The notes: generated by a model from the letters alone, not told the origin. Counted from the stretch's first letter, positions 9,201 to 17,912 are shown. The stretch is DNA of 64,000 bases from Clostridiales bacterium (GCA_021202515.1 JAJQCW010000057.1:1-64000), one strand, 5' to 3'. Program-made: numbers and translations.

Positions 9201-12200
9201 GCGTACACGCGGTAATTCCGCATGGCGTCATAGATGTCGTCCTCGGTCAGGTTGTCCGCCAGGACCACGGAGCGGGCGGTGTTGGCGTCGCCCCACAGAC
9301 CCTTGTGGTTGTCCTGGTTATTGGTGGGGGCCACGTGCCAGCCCTTGTCCAGCGCACGGGTATAGTACTCGTAGGAGGGGAAGTAACTGGAGGAACCGAT
9401 GGTGCCTTCGCCGTTGCCCACCTCGATCAGGGTGATCAGCTCGTCGATCTCCTCATCGTAATAGGAGAAGTCCTGGAAGTCGCCGAAGGTGGTGCCGGGG
9501 TGGTTGAACTGGCTGATGGAGTCGGTCACCGTCTTTAACGTGTCATAGTAGTTCTGCAAGGCGGTGGAATAGGTGGTATAGGCGCTCTGGGTCCGGCTCT
9601 GGAAGCCGCCAGTGTTGAAGGTGTTGATGTGGCCCAGGCCGTTGGACCAGGTCATCTCGTAACCAAACAGGGCCACGAACTCGTCGGTGGTGTACTGCTC
9701 GGCGTAAGCCTTGCCCTCGGTCCACTCCTCGCTGAGGGAGCCGTCGGTGATGGTGACGGAGTCGCTGGAGGCGCTGTCGAAGGAGTTGGAGTGGTCGGTG
9801 ACGGCCAGGAAGTCCAGGGTGTCAGTCTCTTCGTGGACCTCGGTGGCGTGCTCGTAGGCGTCGGTGATGCTGCCCGCGCCGTCGGAGTAGTTGGTGTGGG
9901 AGTGCATCTGGCCGAAGTAGATGTTATAGGTCTCCTGGCTCCGCTCGGTGAAGGTCCGGGTGGTGACGGCGCTGGTGGTGTAGCCCTCCAGTTCCGCATA
10001 GGCCATGATGCTGGCCCCGCCGAAGCCCTTAGCCAGGGAGATGGGGGAGCTGCCGTTCTCGGTCAGGACGTACTCGGTGTAAACGGTGTTGCCGTCGCTG
10101 TCGGTGGCAAAGACGTAATTGCCGTCCTCGTCTGTGTCGTAAGTGATGGCGTAGTAAATCGTCGCGCCGTCGGTGGCGGAGGTCAGGGTGACTGCAACCG
10201 ATTCGTCCTCAATGTACACGCCGCCGCCGTTGGGACTGAACTTCACAGAGGAAACGGTGCCCGCGGCATAGGTCAGGATGCGGGTGACACTGTTCGCCCG
10301 GCCCTCGCTGGTGGCGTAGACCTCCAGGGTGGAGGGGAGGGTGTCCAGGGTGGGTTTGCTGCTCTCGTCATAGGTCAGCCACTCGCCCTCGCCGGTGGTG
10401 GTGTCCACAAAGCGATACAGAATGGTGGCGTCCTCGGTGGAGGAGGACATGGTCAGCTCGGTGCCAACCGCCTGGTCCTCGGAGTTGTCCGGGGTGACGG
10501 CCACGTAGCCGGTGATGCTGTCGTCCACGATGGGGCTGCCAGAGAGCACCACGGAGTCGATGCGAACGGTGCCCTGGTTGCTGGGAGTGCTGGCGGTGCC
10601 GTTGGCCCGGACGGTGGTGCTGGGCACCAGCCGGATGTACAGGGTCTCGGCGTTCTCCGCGCCATCGGGCACGTCAAAGGTGAAGGTGATGTAGGTGGCA
10701 GACTTGATGGAGGTCTTGGCCACGCCGTCGGTGATGTCGCCGGACAGAGTGACCGCAGAGCTGCTGCCGTCGCTGCTGTAGGAGGTGTAGCTACAGGAAT
10801 AGGTGCCGGTGGTGAAGTCCGTGAAGGTCTCGCCGTCGGTGGAATACTGTAGCTGCCACTCGCCGGAGCCGGTGTTGCTGGCCCGGAGGCGGAAGCTCAG
10901 TTCCATGTCGCCCCAACCGGCGGAGGAGACGGCGAACTGGAGATAGTCGTCAGTGCCGCTGCCCAGGCCGGTGCCGCCCATGTACCAGTTGGAGATATCG
11001 GTGCTGCCGGAGCTGGTGCCGGTGGTGAAGGTCTGGACCTCCTCGCCGCTGACCACAGCGGTAAAGGTGGCGTTGCTGTCCAGCATGTCGTTGACGTTGT
11101 ACAGGTCGCCGCTGACGGAGGTAGCGCCCTCTGTATACGGGCCGCCGCCGCCCCAGGAGGCGATGCTCTCCTCGATGGAGGAGTCGGTGTCGTACTCTAC
11201 GCCCACCTCAGTGGCGCCGGTCTTGTAGAACTGGTAAACGTAGATGGTGGGGTTGCTGGTGCTGAAGCTGTAGGTGGTAAAGCCGGAATAGTACTCCACA
11301 TACTGGTTGTTGGAGCCATATTTGGCGTTGACGTTCTTGATATAGAAGCTGCCGGCGGTGTCCGTCTCTTCCAGCTCCCACAGGCTGTAATCGCTCTTCT
11401 CCGCCAGGGTCAGGCTGGAGCCGGTGGAACCGCTGGTCAGGTACAGACCGCCGTTTTCAAAGGTGTAATAACCCTCGTCGGTCTCCCGGACGGTCAGGAC
11501 CAGCGCGTCGCTGGTGGTGGTCAGGGTGGTGTCCTCCACCGTACCCGCCACGCCGGTGAGCTTACTGTTGCTGGCTGTGCCGGTCATGGCGAGGCCGCCG
11601 TTGGGATAGTAGATCACCACCTGGTCGCCCTGGGCGATGGAATCCACCAGAGTACCGGTGACGGTGCCGTTATCCTCTTCGGTGTCCTCTACTGCGGTGA
11701 ACTGGAGGGCGAACATTCCCTCATTGCCTTCGTCGATGTAGGCGTAGCCGCTCCAATAGCTCTTGGAGCTATACCACTCAATGTAGCACTCGCGGACGGT
11801 GTTCTTCACATAGTAAAGGCCGTCCCCGGCGTCCTCCAGGGTCCACTGGTCGTTGACGGCCCCCAGGGTCAGGCTGGAATAGCTGTCCGCCATGCCCAGG
11901 TTCTGGTCGCCATAAGCGATGGTGACGGTGCCGTCCTCGTTGACGGTGACGGTCCAGACCTCGGTGGAGCTGTAGCCGGACAGGGTGCCGTCCTCGGCCT
12001 GGGTGACTTCGACGCCGTCGTTGTAGTAGGTGCCGTAGCTGCTGGAGAGGGCCATGTTATAGGCAGGCGCCCAGATGACATAGGTGCCGGAGGTCAGGCC
12101 CTCGTCCTCTTCGCCGGTGCCGGCGGAGGTGACGGTGACGTCGCTGGCCTGGGCCACATAGAGCTGATAGCCGCTGTAGTCACTGACCACGGCGTACAGG

Positions 12201-13534
12201 CTGATGACGGAGCCTTCCGTAGCCCCCGCCTCAGTCAGCACCGAGGACGCGCCATAGGCCACGATGGAGTTGCCGTCAGCGTCGGTCAGGGTAGTGCTGG
12301 TGCCGACAGTCCCCACGGTCAGGTCGGTCAGGTAGACGCGGGTGCTCTGGAGGGCCTTGCTGTCGCTGTAGTCGCTGCTCAGCTCGGCAATGGTCACGGT
12401 CTGAGCGGGCAGCTCAGAGGTAGAGCCGATGACGGTGTAATCCGTCACGCCGGTCAGCTCCACCAGCCCTTTATAGGTGGTGTAGGTGCCGCTGGCCCGC
12501 ACGTCGTCCCCCAGGCTGAGGTCGGAGGGAGCGGTGGAGAAGTACAGGCAGATGCCGCCGGTCTCGTCCTGCACATAGACGGATTTGCCGCTGATGTAGG
12601 TGACGGTGCCGTCCACGGTGTAGGTGACGGAGGTGTCAGCGTCGGCCTTGACCTGGGCGATGGTGGAGACGTTTTCGTCGGTCTCATCGCCGCCGGTGGA
12701 GGTCTCGGTCAGCTCCACGGAGTTGGTGTCGCTCTTGGAGCCGTCCAGCTCGGCGTAGGCGTACAGGGTCTCCCCGATGTGGTCGGAGACATCCAGGCTG
12801 CTGCCGTCCAGGGCGGTGTAATCGCCGCTCTCAGAGTAGCTGTAGTAATAGGTGACGCCGGAGGTGGCGCACTTAAACGTCACCGTCTTGTCCGTCTCGG
12901 AATAGGTCAGGCTGGGGGTCTCCACGGTCACGGTGGTGCTGCTGCCGCTGCTCTCGGTGGTCTCGCCACTGTACTTCCAGAAGCCAACCGTCTGCCCGGC
13001 AGTGTTGCCGGTGGTGTTGGTGTAGGCGCGCCAGTCAGGGTTTGTTGTGTAAACACCCAGCCAGCGTCCAGTGGTGGAAGAGTACAGATAATTCCCGTCC
13101 AGCGTCCAGGTCATCTCTGTCGTATTCACACGAACGCCGTTGTTTGCGTTGGTGGTGTACAGATAGTCGCCGGAGGGGGAGGTGATGATGTACCCACCCT
13201 CTACCTCTTCATCTGCGGTAAAGGTCCAGGCATAGTCGTCGCCGGTGGCCTCGATGGACAGCGTATCATCCTCCGCTGTCACAACTACAGCCGTGGGCGC
13301 TGTGCTGGAACCGGTGTTTGCTGTCGGCAGGGCGTACACCGTGCCGTCAGAGGTGGTCATTGTGATGGCAATCTCGTCACTGGACGAGATATCCTCCAAA
13401 TCAACCTGCGTCCAGGTGGACACAGTGGTGGTCTCGTCCTCTGCCGCCGCCACCGCTGGCAGGGCGGGCAGGCACATGGCCAGGGCCAGCGCCAGGGCTA
13501 CGAGCCGCCGGAGCTGGTGTTTCACAGTTTTCAT
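6233..13534 (-). CDS. Giant secreted multidomain protein with PHP metallo-phosphoesterase domain
   Basis: A 2433-residue exported protein, very large for this group. The ATG at 13534 has GGAGG 6 nt upstream and starts a signal peptide (about residues 1-31, ending AVAAA). Domains, with limits estimated from position: OB-fold-like (285-465), beta-rich blocks (480-1000), two chitobiase-like C-terminal repeats (1010-1195), PHP domain (1207-1480), an amidotransferase-like fold (1668-1950), a second OB-fold region (1960-2170), a FIVAR-type helix bundle (2182-2248) and two fibronectin type III domains (2250-2433). PHP metal ligands are present: H1211-S-H1213, D1218, VTDH with H1248, NHPG with H1345 and DNH with D1408/H1410. 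There is no LPXTG. The likely role is extracellular phosphodiester or phosphomonoester hydrolysis; substrate unknown. Confidence 0.85.
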   Translation of the reverse strand: MKTVKHQLRRLVALALALAMCLPALPAVAAAEDETTTVSTWTQVDLEDISSSDEIAITMTTSDGTVYALPTANTGSSTAPTAVVVTAEDDTLSIEATGDDYAWTFTADEEVEGGYIITSPSGDYLYTTNANNGVRVNTTEMTWTLDGNYLYSSTTGRWLGVYTTNPDWRAYTNTTGNTAGQTVGFWKYSGETTESSGSSTTVTVETPSLTYSETDKTVTFKCATSGVTYYYSYSESGDYTALDGSSLDVSDHIGETLYAYAELDGSKSDTNSVELTETSTGGDETDENVSTIAQVKADADTSVTYTVDGTVTYISGKSVYVQDETGGICLYFSTAPSDLSLGDDVRASGTYTTYKGLVELTGVTDYTVIGSTSELPAQTVTIAELSSDYSDSKALQSTRVYLTDLTVGTVGTSTTLTDADGNSIVAYGASSVLTEAGATEGSVISLYAVVSDYSGYQLYVAQASDVTVTSAGTGEEDEGLTSGTYVIWAPAYNMALSSSYGTYYNDGVEVTQAEDGTLSGYSSTEVWTVTVNEDGTVTIAYGDQNLGMADSYSSLTLGAVNDQWTLEDAGDGLYYVKNTVRECYIEWYSSKSYWSGYAYIDEGNEGMFALQFTAVEDTEEDNGTVTGTLVDSIAQGDQVVIYYPNGGLAMTGTASNSKLTGVAGTVEDTTLTTTSDALVLTVRETDEGYYTFENGGLYLTSGSTGSSLTLAEKSDYSLWELEETDTAGSFYIKNVNAKYGSNNQYVEYYSGFTTYSFSTSNPTIYVYQFYKTGATEVGVEYDTDSSIEESIASWGGGGPYTEGATSVSGDLYNVNDMLDSNATFTAVVSGEEVQTFTTGTSSGSTDISNWYMGGTGLGSGTDDYLQFAVSSAGWGDMELSFRLRASNTGSGEWQLQYSTDGETFTDFTTGTYSCSYTSYSSDGSSSAVTLSGDITDGVAKTSIKSATYITFTFDVPDGAENAETLYIRLVPSTTVRANGTASTPSNQGTVRIDSVVLSGSPIVDDSITGYVAVTPDNSEDQAVGTELTMSSSTEDATILYRFVDTTTGEGEWLTYDESSKPTLDTLPSTLEVYATSEGRANSVTRILTYAAGTVSSVKFSPNGGGVYIEDESVAVTLTSATDGATIYYAITYDTDEDGNYVFATDSDGNTVYTEYVLTENGSSPISLAKGFGGASIMAYAELEGYTTSAVTTRTFTERSQETYNIYFGQMHSHTNYSDGAGSITDAYEHATEVHEETDTLDFLAVTDHSNSFDSASSDSVTITDGSLSEEWTEGKAYAEQYTTDEFVALFGYEMTWSNGLGHINTFNTGGFQSRTQSAYTTYSTALQNYYDTLKTVTDSISQFNHPGTTFGDFQDFSYYDEEIDELITLIEVGNGEGTIGSSSYFPSYEYYTRALDKGWHVAPTNNQDNHKGLWGDANTARSVVLADNLTEDDIYDAMRNYRVYATEDNDLSIYYTLDGNIMGTILSESDVDDTVTLSVKLSDPTDSSLGTVSVIVNGGYVLASQTVSGSEDTVTFNVSSDYSYYYIKVVEADGDIAVTAPVWVGDVEALGVSTFESNDALAVQNEALNMTLSLYNNESKDFDIESITFTVTDLDGNVTDITDQIVATTDVPTEVESMDTADYSFYYVYDGLGSTIYTATITGTLNGVTKVYTEPLTVSYVSADMVTNVVVDGSHYNDYVTGYYGGNMTELEAIAANQSIKLNIVTDVEDYYGDDSVLDDCSLLIISAPAKKSGTANAGDYVASLYEDEFIEAVQAYVQAGGSVIVCGLADYGEASSSAEYHTAAQQNKLLEALGSSMSLNDDEAYDVNNNGGQAYRLYLETFNMESEWLSGVVDVDSVEDGEDYQVYSQYSGCTVNVGDGTWLVAGFDTTYSIDSDKDGVGASDVIESGSGYNYNVVTSEGEAVFLACEDTGYGGTIFVSGGVFCSDFEVDADVDDYDLPYANTTIITNILTDVQVELPVTDIATVRAAYGDGEGSGSIYKVRGYVTAGTANEDNAFFDCIYIQDETGGIDIFPYAESGLELGTYMEVTGYLASYQGDIELKVMSYTILDSENLNVVDPTLVTCAEGADYAANGGKLIQVEGTVGSVYYNSDGTLAQFTVSDSTGESVVFIDGYILSGTTGENTLAETVTTGATVSAVGVLYMHPETLATDSDTFGEEVAVLRVRDCDEIVVTAAAVTVDTTALTAAIEQAEALTGSDYTASTWSAVETALTAAKEVAANAEATQAEVDEATAALTAAIDALEEAVTVPAATKITSLTNTAKGIKVTWNAVDGATSYQVYRKIGSGSWKKVKTTSSTTWTDTAAKKNGTKYQYKVYAVNSAGKSKASATETIYRLTAKHFTRAKNVSSKKISLKWTRNTQATGYIIEYSTSKSFTSSTTKTVKIKGNKNLTTTLKNLTKGKTYYIRMRPYKTSGSVTSYAGWSKVKTVKVKK

Positions 13535-13788
13535 AAATTTCCTCCATTTTGTACGGTTTGGGCTAATTTCTCTCGCTTTTCGCGCATCACCCTCTCTGCC
13601 CAACGCGGCCCGTAGCAAGCCCCGCAATGGGATACGTTTACGTTACCATGTTTGCCGGTAAGATTCCACCTGGTTTGGGAAAGATGTTTGCAAAATTCCC
13701 GTCAATTTCGTCCCAGGGTTTGTAAAAGGGCTTTTGCGCCCCCTTGAGACAAGAACAGTGGAAATCAAACCCAGCTTTTGCCGATAAC

Positions 13789-13851
13789 TTTACGTACTTT
13801 ACACATACTTTACACAGTTATGATACTATCACATTCTTCTCACCAGGGCAA
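13789..13851. promoter_or_regulatory. PhoP-box-like direct repeats and candidate promoter upstream of the PHP gene
   Basis: On the plus strand TTTACG (13789), TTTACA (13798) and TTTACA (13809) form direct repeats; the last two are spaced 11 bp apart, as in PhoP/PhoB-type boxes. On the minus strand TTGCCC (13846-13851), 17 bp and TAGTAT (13823-13828) form a candidate promoter for the PHP gene, with the repeats just downstream of its start point. On the plus strand TATGAT (13819-13824) follows the repeats closely. Which promoter the boxes serve is unresolved. The 250 bp from here to the PHP start shows no other clear feature. Confidence 0.4.
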
Positions 13852-13885
13852 GTATTTTCGCCCTTTACTTTGGCAAAAAACAACG

Positions 13886-13932
13886 TAAAAAGGCGGCCCG
13901 GAGCTTTTCCGAACCGCCTTGTTCCGTTTTTT
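13886..13932 (-). terminator. Bidirectional terminator downstream of the YfcC-like gene
   Basis: AAGGCGG (13890-13896) pairs with CCGCCTT (13914-13920), with further CGGA/TCCG pairing inside. The minus strand continues CCTTTTTACG, suiting termination of the YfcC transcript. The plus strand continues GTTCCGTTTTTT, so a short plus-strand transcript could also end here. Two more small hairpins (GGCGGG/CCCGCC near 13964-13979, and AGAGCGA/TCGCTCT near 13983-14006) lie between it and the YfcC stop. Confidence 0.7.
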
Positions 13933-14038
13933 AAGAATTTAGTGATTTCTGTTTACTCGTTCCGGCGGGTTTTCCCGCCTCAGAGCGATCTCTCCAGGTC
14001 GCTCTTTCCTGTCATTGCACATTGCTCATTGCAAATTG

Positions 14039-15469
14039 TCAGAACGGTCCGTACCCGATCTGCACCGCCACGCCCAGGAACACAAACGCGATGATCCACC
14101 ACACCACGAACAGGGGCAGCAGGTACTTCATCCACTTGCGGAAGGAGATACCGCCGCACATGGCCAGGGCCGCCAGAATTTCGCCGCCGGTGGGGGCCAT
14201 AACGTTGGTGAAGGCGTCGCCGAACTGGAAGGCCAGCACCGCCGTCTGCCGGGTCAGGCCCAGCATATCCGCCAGAGGCGCCATGATGGGCATGGTGATG
14301 GCCGCCTGGCCGGAGCCGGAGGGCACCAGCACGTTGAAGAGGTCCTGCACGATGAACATGCCAATGGCCGCCAGAGTGGGGCTAAGGCCGTTCAGCAGAC
14401 CGGACAGGGCGTGGATGATGGGGTCCATGATGCTGGCGTCGTTCAGCAGCACGATGACCGCGTTGGCAAGGCCGATCATCAGGCAGGGGAACAGCATATT
14501 GATGCAGCCTTTTTCGAAGTATTCACAAATCTTGTTGGGGCCGAGGCCGCCCACGATGCCGCCAATGACACCGATGGCCAGGAACACGGCGGAAAGCTCG
14601 TCGATGTAAAAGCCCTGAGCCACAATGCCCCAGACGGTGAAGGCAATGCCGCCGATGAACACCACCAGCACCAGTTTTTGCCGCAGGGTCAGGGGTTCCA
14701 CCTCGTCCACGTTCAGCGCCACATCCTGAGCGGTGAGCTTGTCCTGCTCATAGGTGGAGCTGAGGGTGGGGTTGCGCTTCACCCGAATGGCGTGCCAGGT
14801 CACATAGATGATGCTGGCGATGAGGAAGCACACAAAGGCGCAGGCCCGCAGCGCCATGCCGGAGAACATGGGCAGTCCGGCGATACTCTGGGCCACGCCG
14901 GTGGTAAAGGCGTTGGTGATGGCTCCCGCGTAGCCGGAGGCGGCGGCGCAGAAGATGATACCCACCGCCGTCAGCGAGTCAAAGCCCATGGTCAGGCAGC
15001 AGGCCAGCACCAGCGGCACAAAGGCCAGAAATTCCTCAAAGTTGGCGCAAAAGGCGCTACCGCAGCCGAACACCACCATACACACGGGGATCATCAGCAT
15101 TTCCCGGCCCTTCATGACCCGGACCACGTTAGCAATGCCGTTGTTGATGGCCCCCGTTCCATTCAGAATGGCGAACATCCCGCCGATGATGAGCAGGAAG
15201 AAGATGATGGCCGCCGCGTTTTGCATTCCCAGCGTCAGGGACATCAGCAGGGTCATCAGGGAGGTGGGGTTCTTATCCACCGTGTGGTAGCTGTCAGGGT
15301 CCACAATTTCTGTGTCCGCCGTGGCGTCGTATACCCGGTCGTAGCTCCCGGCGGGGATGAAATAGGACGCGATGGCCACCACCAGGATGATGATGACCAG
15401 CAGCAGCATGGGGTTGACGGCTTTGATCTGTTTTTGCTCGGTTTTTTCTTTCTTTTCTCTCTTTGGCAT
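14039..15469 (-). CDS. YfcC family membrane transporter
   Basis: A 476-residue permease with about 12 membrane helices. A lysine-rich cytoplasmic start (KREKKEKTEQK) precedes the first helix. Family signatures include the PAGSYDR segment after helix 1, a CGSAFCANFEEF stretch and the C-terminal LVPSGSGQAAITMPIMAP and MAPTGGE motifs. YfcC proteins are thought to carry peptides or amino acids. The next gene downstream in this orientation's neighbourhood is the dipeptidase PepD, on the same strand upstream, a pairing that suggests dipeptide uptake followed by hydrolysis (inference). A family A repeat begins directly at the stop codon. Confidence 0.85.
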   Translation of the reverse strand: MPKREKKEKTEQKQIKAVNPMLLLVIIILVVAIASYFIPAGSYDRVYDATADTEIVDPDSYHTVDKNPTSLMTLLMSLTLGMQNAAAIIFFLLIIGGMFAILNGTGAINNGIANVVRVMKGREMLMIPVCMVVFGCGSAFCANFEEFLAFVPLVLACCLTMGFDSLTAVGIIFCAAASGYAGAITNAFTTGVAQSIAGLPMFSGMALRACAFVCFLIASIIYVTWHAIRVKRNPTLSSTYEQDKLTAQDVALNVDEVEPLTLRQKLVLVVFIGGIAFTVWGIVAQGFYIDELSAVFLAIGVIGGIVGGLGPNKICEYFEKGCINMLFPCLMIGLANAVIVLLNDASIMDPIIHALSGLLNGLSPTLAAIGMFIVQDLFNVLVPSGSGQAAITMPIMAPLADMLGLTRQTAVLAFQFGDAFTNVMAPTGGEILAALAMCGGISFRKWMKYLLPLFVVWWIIAFVFLGVAVQIGYGPF

Positions 15470-15527
15470 GGGGTTCCTTCCTTTCTTGGGGGTATCTTAC
15501 GTTTGCTGGCTGTCCCTTTACCGCAAC

Positions 15528-15655
15528 TGACCACCCCTCTTGCCTCCGCCGTCAAGCGGCACTTCCGCTACGCTCCCTGCCCTGAAAGGGGAGGGGGACC
15601 ATGCGAAGCATGGTGGAGGGGTTTCTGGCACATGGCTGAATAAAAGGAACAGCCA
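15528..15655. repeat. Family B repeat element (partial)
   Basis: CACCCCTCTTGCC, then CCGTCAAGCGGCACTTCCGC, GGACCATGCGAAGCATGGTGG and GGAGGGGTTTCTGGCA are the family B building blocks found at seven other sites. It lies between pepD and the YfcC-like gene. No gene is seen here. Confidence 0.7.
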
Positions 15656-15716
15656 GATTTCCCTTTCGCAACAGCGATCTGCCGGTAATACCTGGCTAAC
15701 AGCGAACAGCTAATAG

Positions 15717-17168
15717 CTAACAGCTCATTCCCGCCAGCGCCGCACACAGGCACCGGTAAACCTTCTTCACCGATGAAATCTCCAGCGTCTCGCCGGGGGA
15801 GTGGAAGTCCCGGCAGTTGGGGCCGATGGCGATGGCATCCAGGTCGGGCCGCTTGTCGAAGAAGTAGCCTACCTCCAGTCCTGCGTGAACGGCGGTCATG
15901 GCGGGAGCCTCGCCGCAGAGGGTCTGGTAAACATCGCTGTAGGTCCGGCGCAGGGGGGAGTTGAGCCGGAATTCCCAACTGGGGTACAGGACGCTGCACT
16001 GGCAGCGCCCGCCCAGCAGGGCGGCCAAGCGCTCCATCTTCTGGTAGAGGTAGGTGCGCAGGCTGGGCTGGGCGGAGCGAATTTCCGTCACCACCCGCAG
16101 CCCGTCCTCGTCCAGATAGACCTCTCCCAGGTTGTCGGAGGTGTCCACCTGACCGGTGATGGCCTCGTCCATCTGAAAAATGCCGTCCGGCAGCAGGGTC
16201 AGCGCGTCCAGTACCGGGCCAGGGTCTGTTCCCCGCTGGGGAGCCTCTGCCGGGGCGAAGGTCACGTTGAGCCGCTCCCCGGTGACGGGCATTTCCCGGC
16301 GGAAGGTGTTCTCTAAGGCGGCGCATTGGGCTTGGACCGCGGCGGCCTTCTCCGGCGGCAGCCACAGCAGCGCCTCCGCCTCCCGTGGGATGGCCAGCCG
16401 GAAGCTGCCGCCCCGAATCTCCGCTAGCAGAAAATCGCTCTCCTGCTCCGCCGCCAGCAGCAGCCGGGCCAGCAGAATGTTGGCGTTGCCCCGGCCCCGG
16501 TGAATGTCGTCCCCGGAGTGGCCGCCCCGCAGACCGCCTGCGGCCAGCCGCCAGGCCGTCCAGCCCTCCGGCACCGGTTTCCACTCCACGTCCCGGAGGA
16601 AGTCTGCCCGCATCCCGCCGCAGCTCCCGCAGACCACCACGTTGTCCTCGGTGTGGTCCAGGTTGATGAGCCGGGCGGCGCGCAGCTTTTCCGGGGCGAA
16701 GCGCTCCGCGCCGGTGAAATCCTCCTCCTCGCAGACGGTGAACAGCGCGTCCAGAGGCGGGTGGGCCAGGGTATCGTCCTCCAGCACCGCCATGGCCAGC
16801 GCCACGCCGATGCCGTCGTCGGCCCCCAGGGTGGTCCTGCCGCCGGTGGATAGCTCGTTTCCATCAATGACCCACTGAATGGGGTCTTTCGTGAAGTCGT
16901 GGGCCACGCCCTCCGCCTTTTCACAGACCATGTCCAGGTGGGCCTGGAGCAACACCGGCGGCGCGGCCTCGTAGCCGGGGGAGGCAGGTTTGTGGATGAG
17001 CACGTTGCAGACCTCGTCCTGCTCCGCCTCCAGCCCGATGCCCCGCGCCCAGCGGGTGATAAAATCGCTCAGCGCCCGCTCGTTGCGGCTGCCGTGGGGG
17101 ATCTGGCAGATTTGGTAGAAGTGGGCAAACACCCGGTCCTGGCACAGGGCCTCTATTTCCCTGTTCAC
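15717..17168 (-). CDS. pepD: Aminoacyl-histidine dipeptidase (M20 family)
   Basis: A 483-residue cytosolic zinc aminopeptidase/dipeptidase of the PepD type, similar in length to known members. Metal ligands and catalytic residues expected in M20 enzymes are visible: HLDMVCE near residue 78, GADDGIG near residue 120, CEEEDFTG near 148, NLDHTED near 171 and the C-terminal HAGLEVGYF. It hydrolyses Xaa-His and other dipeptides. The start is GTG with AGGAG 10 nt upstream. A consensus promoter with a tandem GCGTTAAT motif lies immediately upstream. It shares strand with the YfcC transporter gene 250 bp downstream. Confidence 0.93.
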   Translation of the reverse strand: MNREIEALCQDRVFAHFYQICQIPHGSRNERALSDFITRWARGIGLEAEQDEVCNVLIHKPASPGYEAAPPVLLQAHLDMVCEKAEGVAHDFTKDPIQWVIDGNELSTGGRTTLGADDGIGVALAMAVLEDDTLAHPPLDALFTVCEEEDFTGAERFAPEKLRAARLINLDHTEDNVVVCGSCGGMRADFLRDVEWKPVPEGWTAWRLAAGGLRGGHSGDDIHRGRGNANILLARLLLAAEQESDFLLAEIRGGSFRLAIPREAEALLWLPPEKAAAVQAQCAALENTFRREMPVTGERLNVTFAPAEAPQRGTDPGPVLDALTLLPDGIFQMDEAITGQVDTSDNLGEVYLDEDGLRVVTEIRSAQPSLRTYLYQKMERLAALLGGRCQCSVLYPSWEFRLNSPLRRTYSDVYQTLCGEAPAMTAVHAGLEVGYFFDKRPDLDAIAIGPNCRDFHSPGETLEISSVKKVYRCLCAALAGMSC

Positions 17169-17196
17169 GGCGAACCATCTCCTCTCTCACGCCGCC

Positions 17197-17256
17197 GCGT
17201 TAATGCTTTAGCGCGTTAATATGTCTCAGTATACCCAGTTCCCAGCCGTTTGTCAA
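17197..17256 (-). promoter_or_regulatory. pepD promoter with tandem operator-like repeats
   Basis: On the minus strand TTGACA (17251-17256), 17 bp, TATACT (17228-17233). Two copies of GCGTTAAT (17197-17204, 17213-17220; period 16 bp) sit from about +8 onward, where a bound repressor would block transcription. Confidence 0.7.
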
Positions 17257-17295
17257 CAAACGATTCCGGTTTTCGACGTGGAGGCGCAAAGCAGC

Positions 17296-17324
17296 TTGTG
17301 AACCGGCCTGAACTATGCTAAAAT
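17296..17324 (+). promoter_or_regulatory. Promoter of the YcxB-like gene
   Basis: TTGTGA (17296-17301), 17-bp spacer, TAAAAT (17319-17324); divergent from the pepD promoter. Confidence 0.6.
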
Positions 17325-17354
17325 GAGAAAAATATGAATCAGGAGGCCCTTTCC

Positions 17355-17912
17355 ATGTCCAACAGCCCTGAAATCACCGTCCCCGTCCAATTGGACACCG
17401 GACTGTTCCGTTCCTTTTTCCTGTTTGACGCCCTGCGCCGCCAGCGGCGGTGGGTGGGGCTGGCCGTGTTCAGCGTCGTGTTGCTGGTCTGCGCCGGGGT
17501 GTGCCTGAGCCAGATGGGGGCGCGGCAGGGGGCGCTGCCCATGGCGATTCTGCTGGCTGCGGTGGCGGTGGCGGTCCCCGCTGTCTACATGGCCCTGCTT
17601 CAACGGAGCATCCGCCAGCAGAGCAAAGCGCTGAGGCTGGAGCAGCCCCACCTGGTCTATCGCATCACCGTGAGCGAAAAGGGTGTCGCCGCCGCCTTCC
17701 CTGTGCCGGGGAAGAAGGACGCCGTCACCAGCCGCCCCTGGGCCAAGCTCTACGGCGCGTGGCGGGTGAAAGGGGCCGTTTACCTCTACCCGGAGGCGGA
17801 AAAGGTCTACATCCTCCCCGACGGGCAGGTCCCCGGCGACGCAGGCGACCTGTGGGCGCTGTGCGCGGAAAAGCTGGGGGACAAGGCCCACGATCTGCGG
17901 CGGGGGAAGTGA
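17355..17912 (+). CDS. YcxB-like membrane protein
   Basis: A 185-residue protein with two adjacent membrane helices (about residues 35-75) followed by a cytosolic domain. The C-terminal part has a YcxB-like layout: a YRITVSEKGV strand, an RPWAKLYGAW segment and a final KVYILPDGQV strand. Function is unknown; YcxB-like domains are common orphan membrane proteins in Firmicutes. The ATG at 17355 has AGGAGG 8 nt upstream and is preferred over one at 17334. A second protein of the same type is encoded at 39342-39920. Confidence 0.65.
   Translation: MSNSPEITVPVQLDTGLFRSFFLFDALRRQRRWVGLAVFSVVLLVCAGVCLSQMGARQGALPMAILLAAVAVAVPAVYMALLQRSIRQQSKALRLEQPHLVYRITVSEKGVAAAFPVPGKKDAVTSRPWAKLYGAWRVKGAVYLYPEAEKVYILPDGQVPGDAGDLWALCAEKLGDKAHDLRRGK

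Noticed and set aside
6206..9538. Long open frame on the plus strand opposite the giant PHP gene (over 1100 codons)
   Set aside because: It mirrors third-position GC bias of the real gene, reads as Gly/Val/His-rich low complexity, and has no ribosome site or domain.
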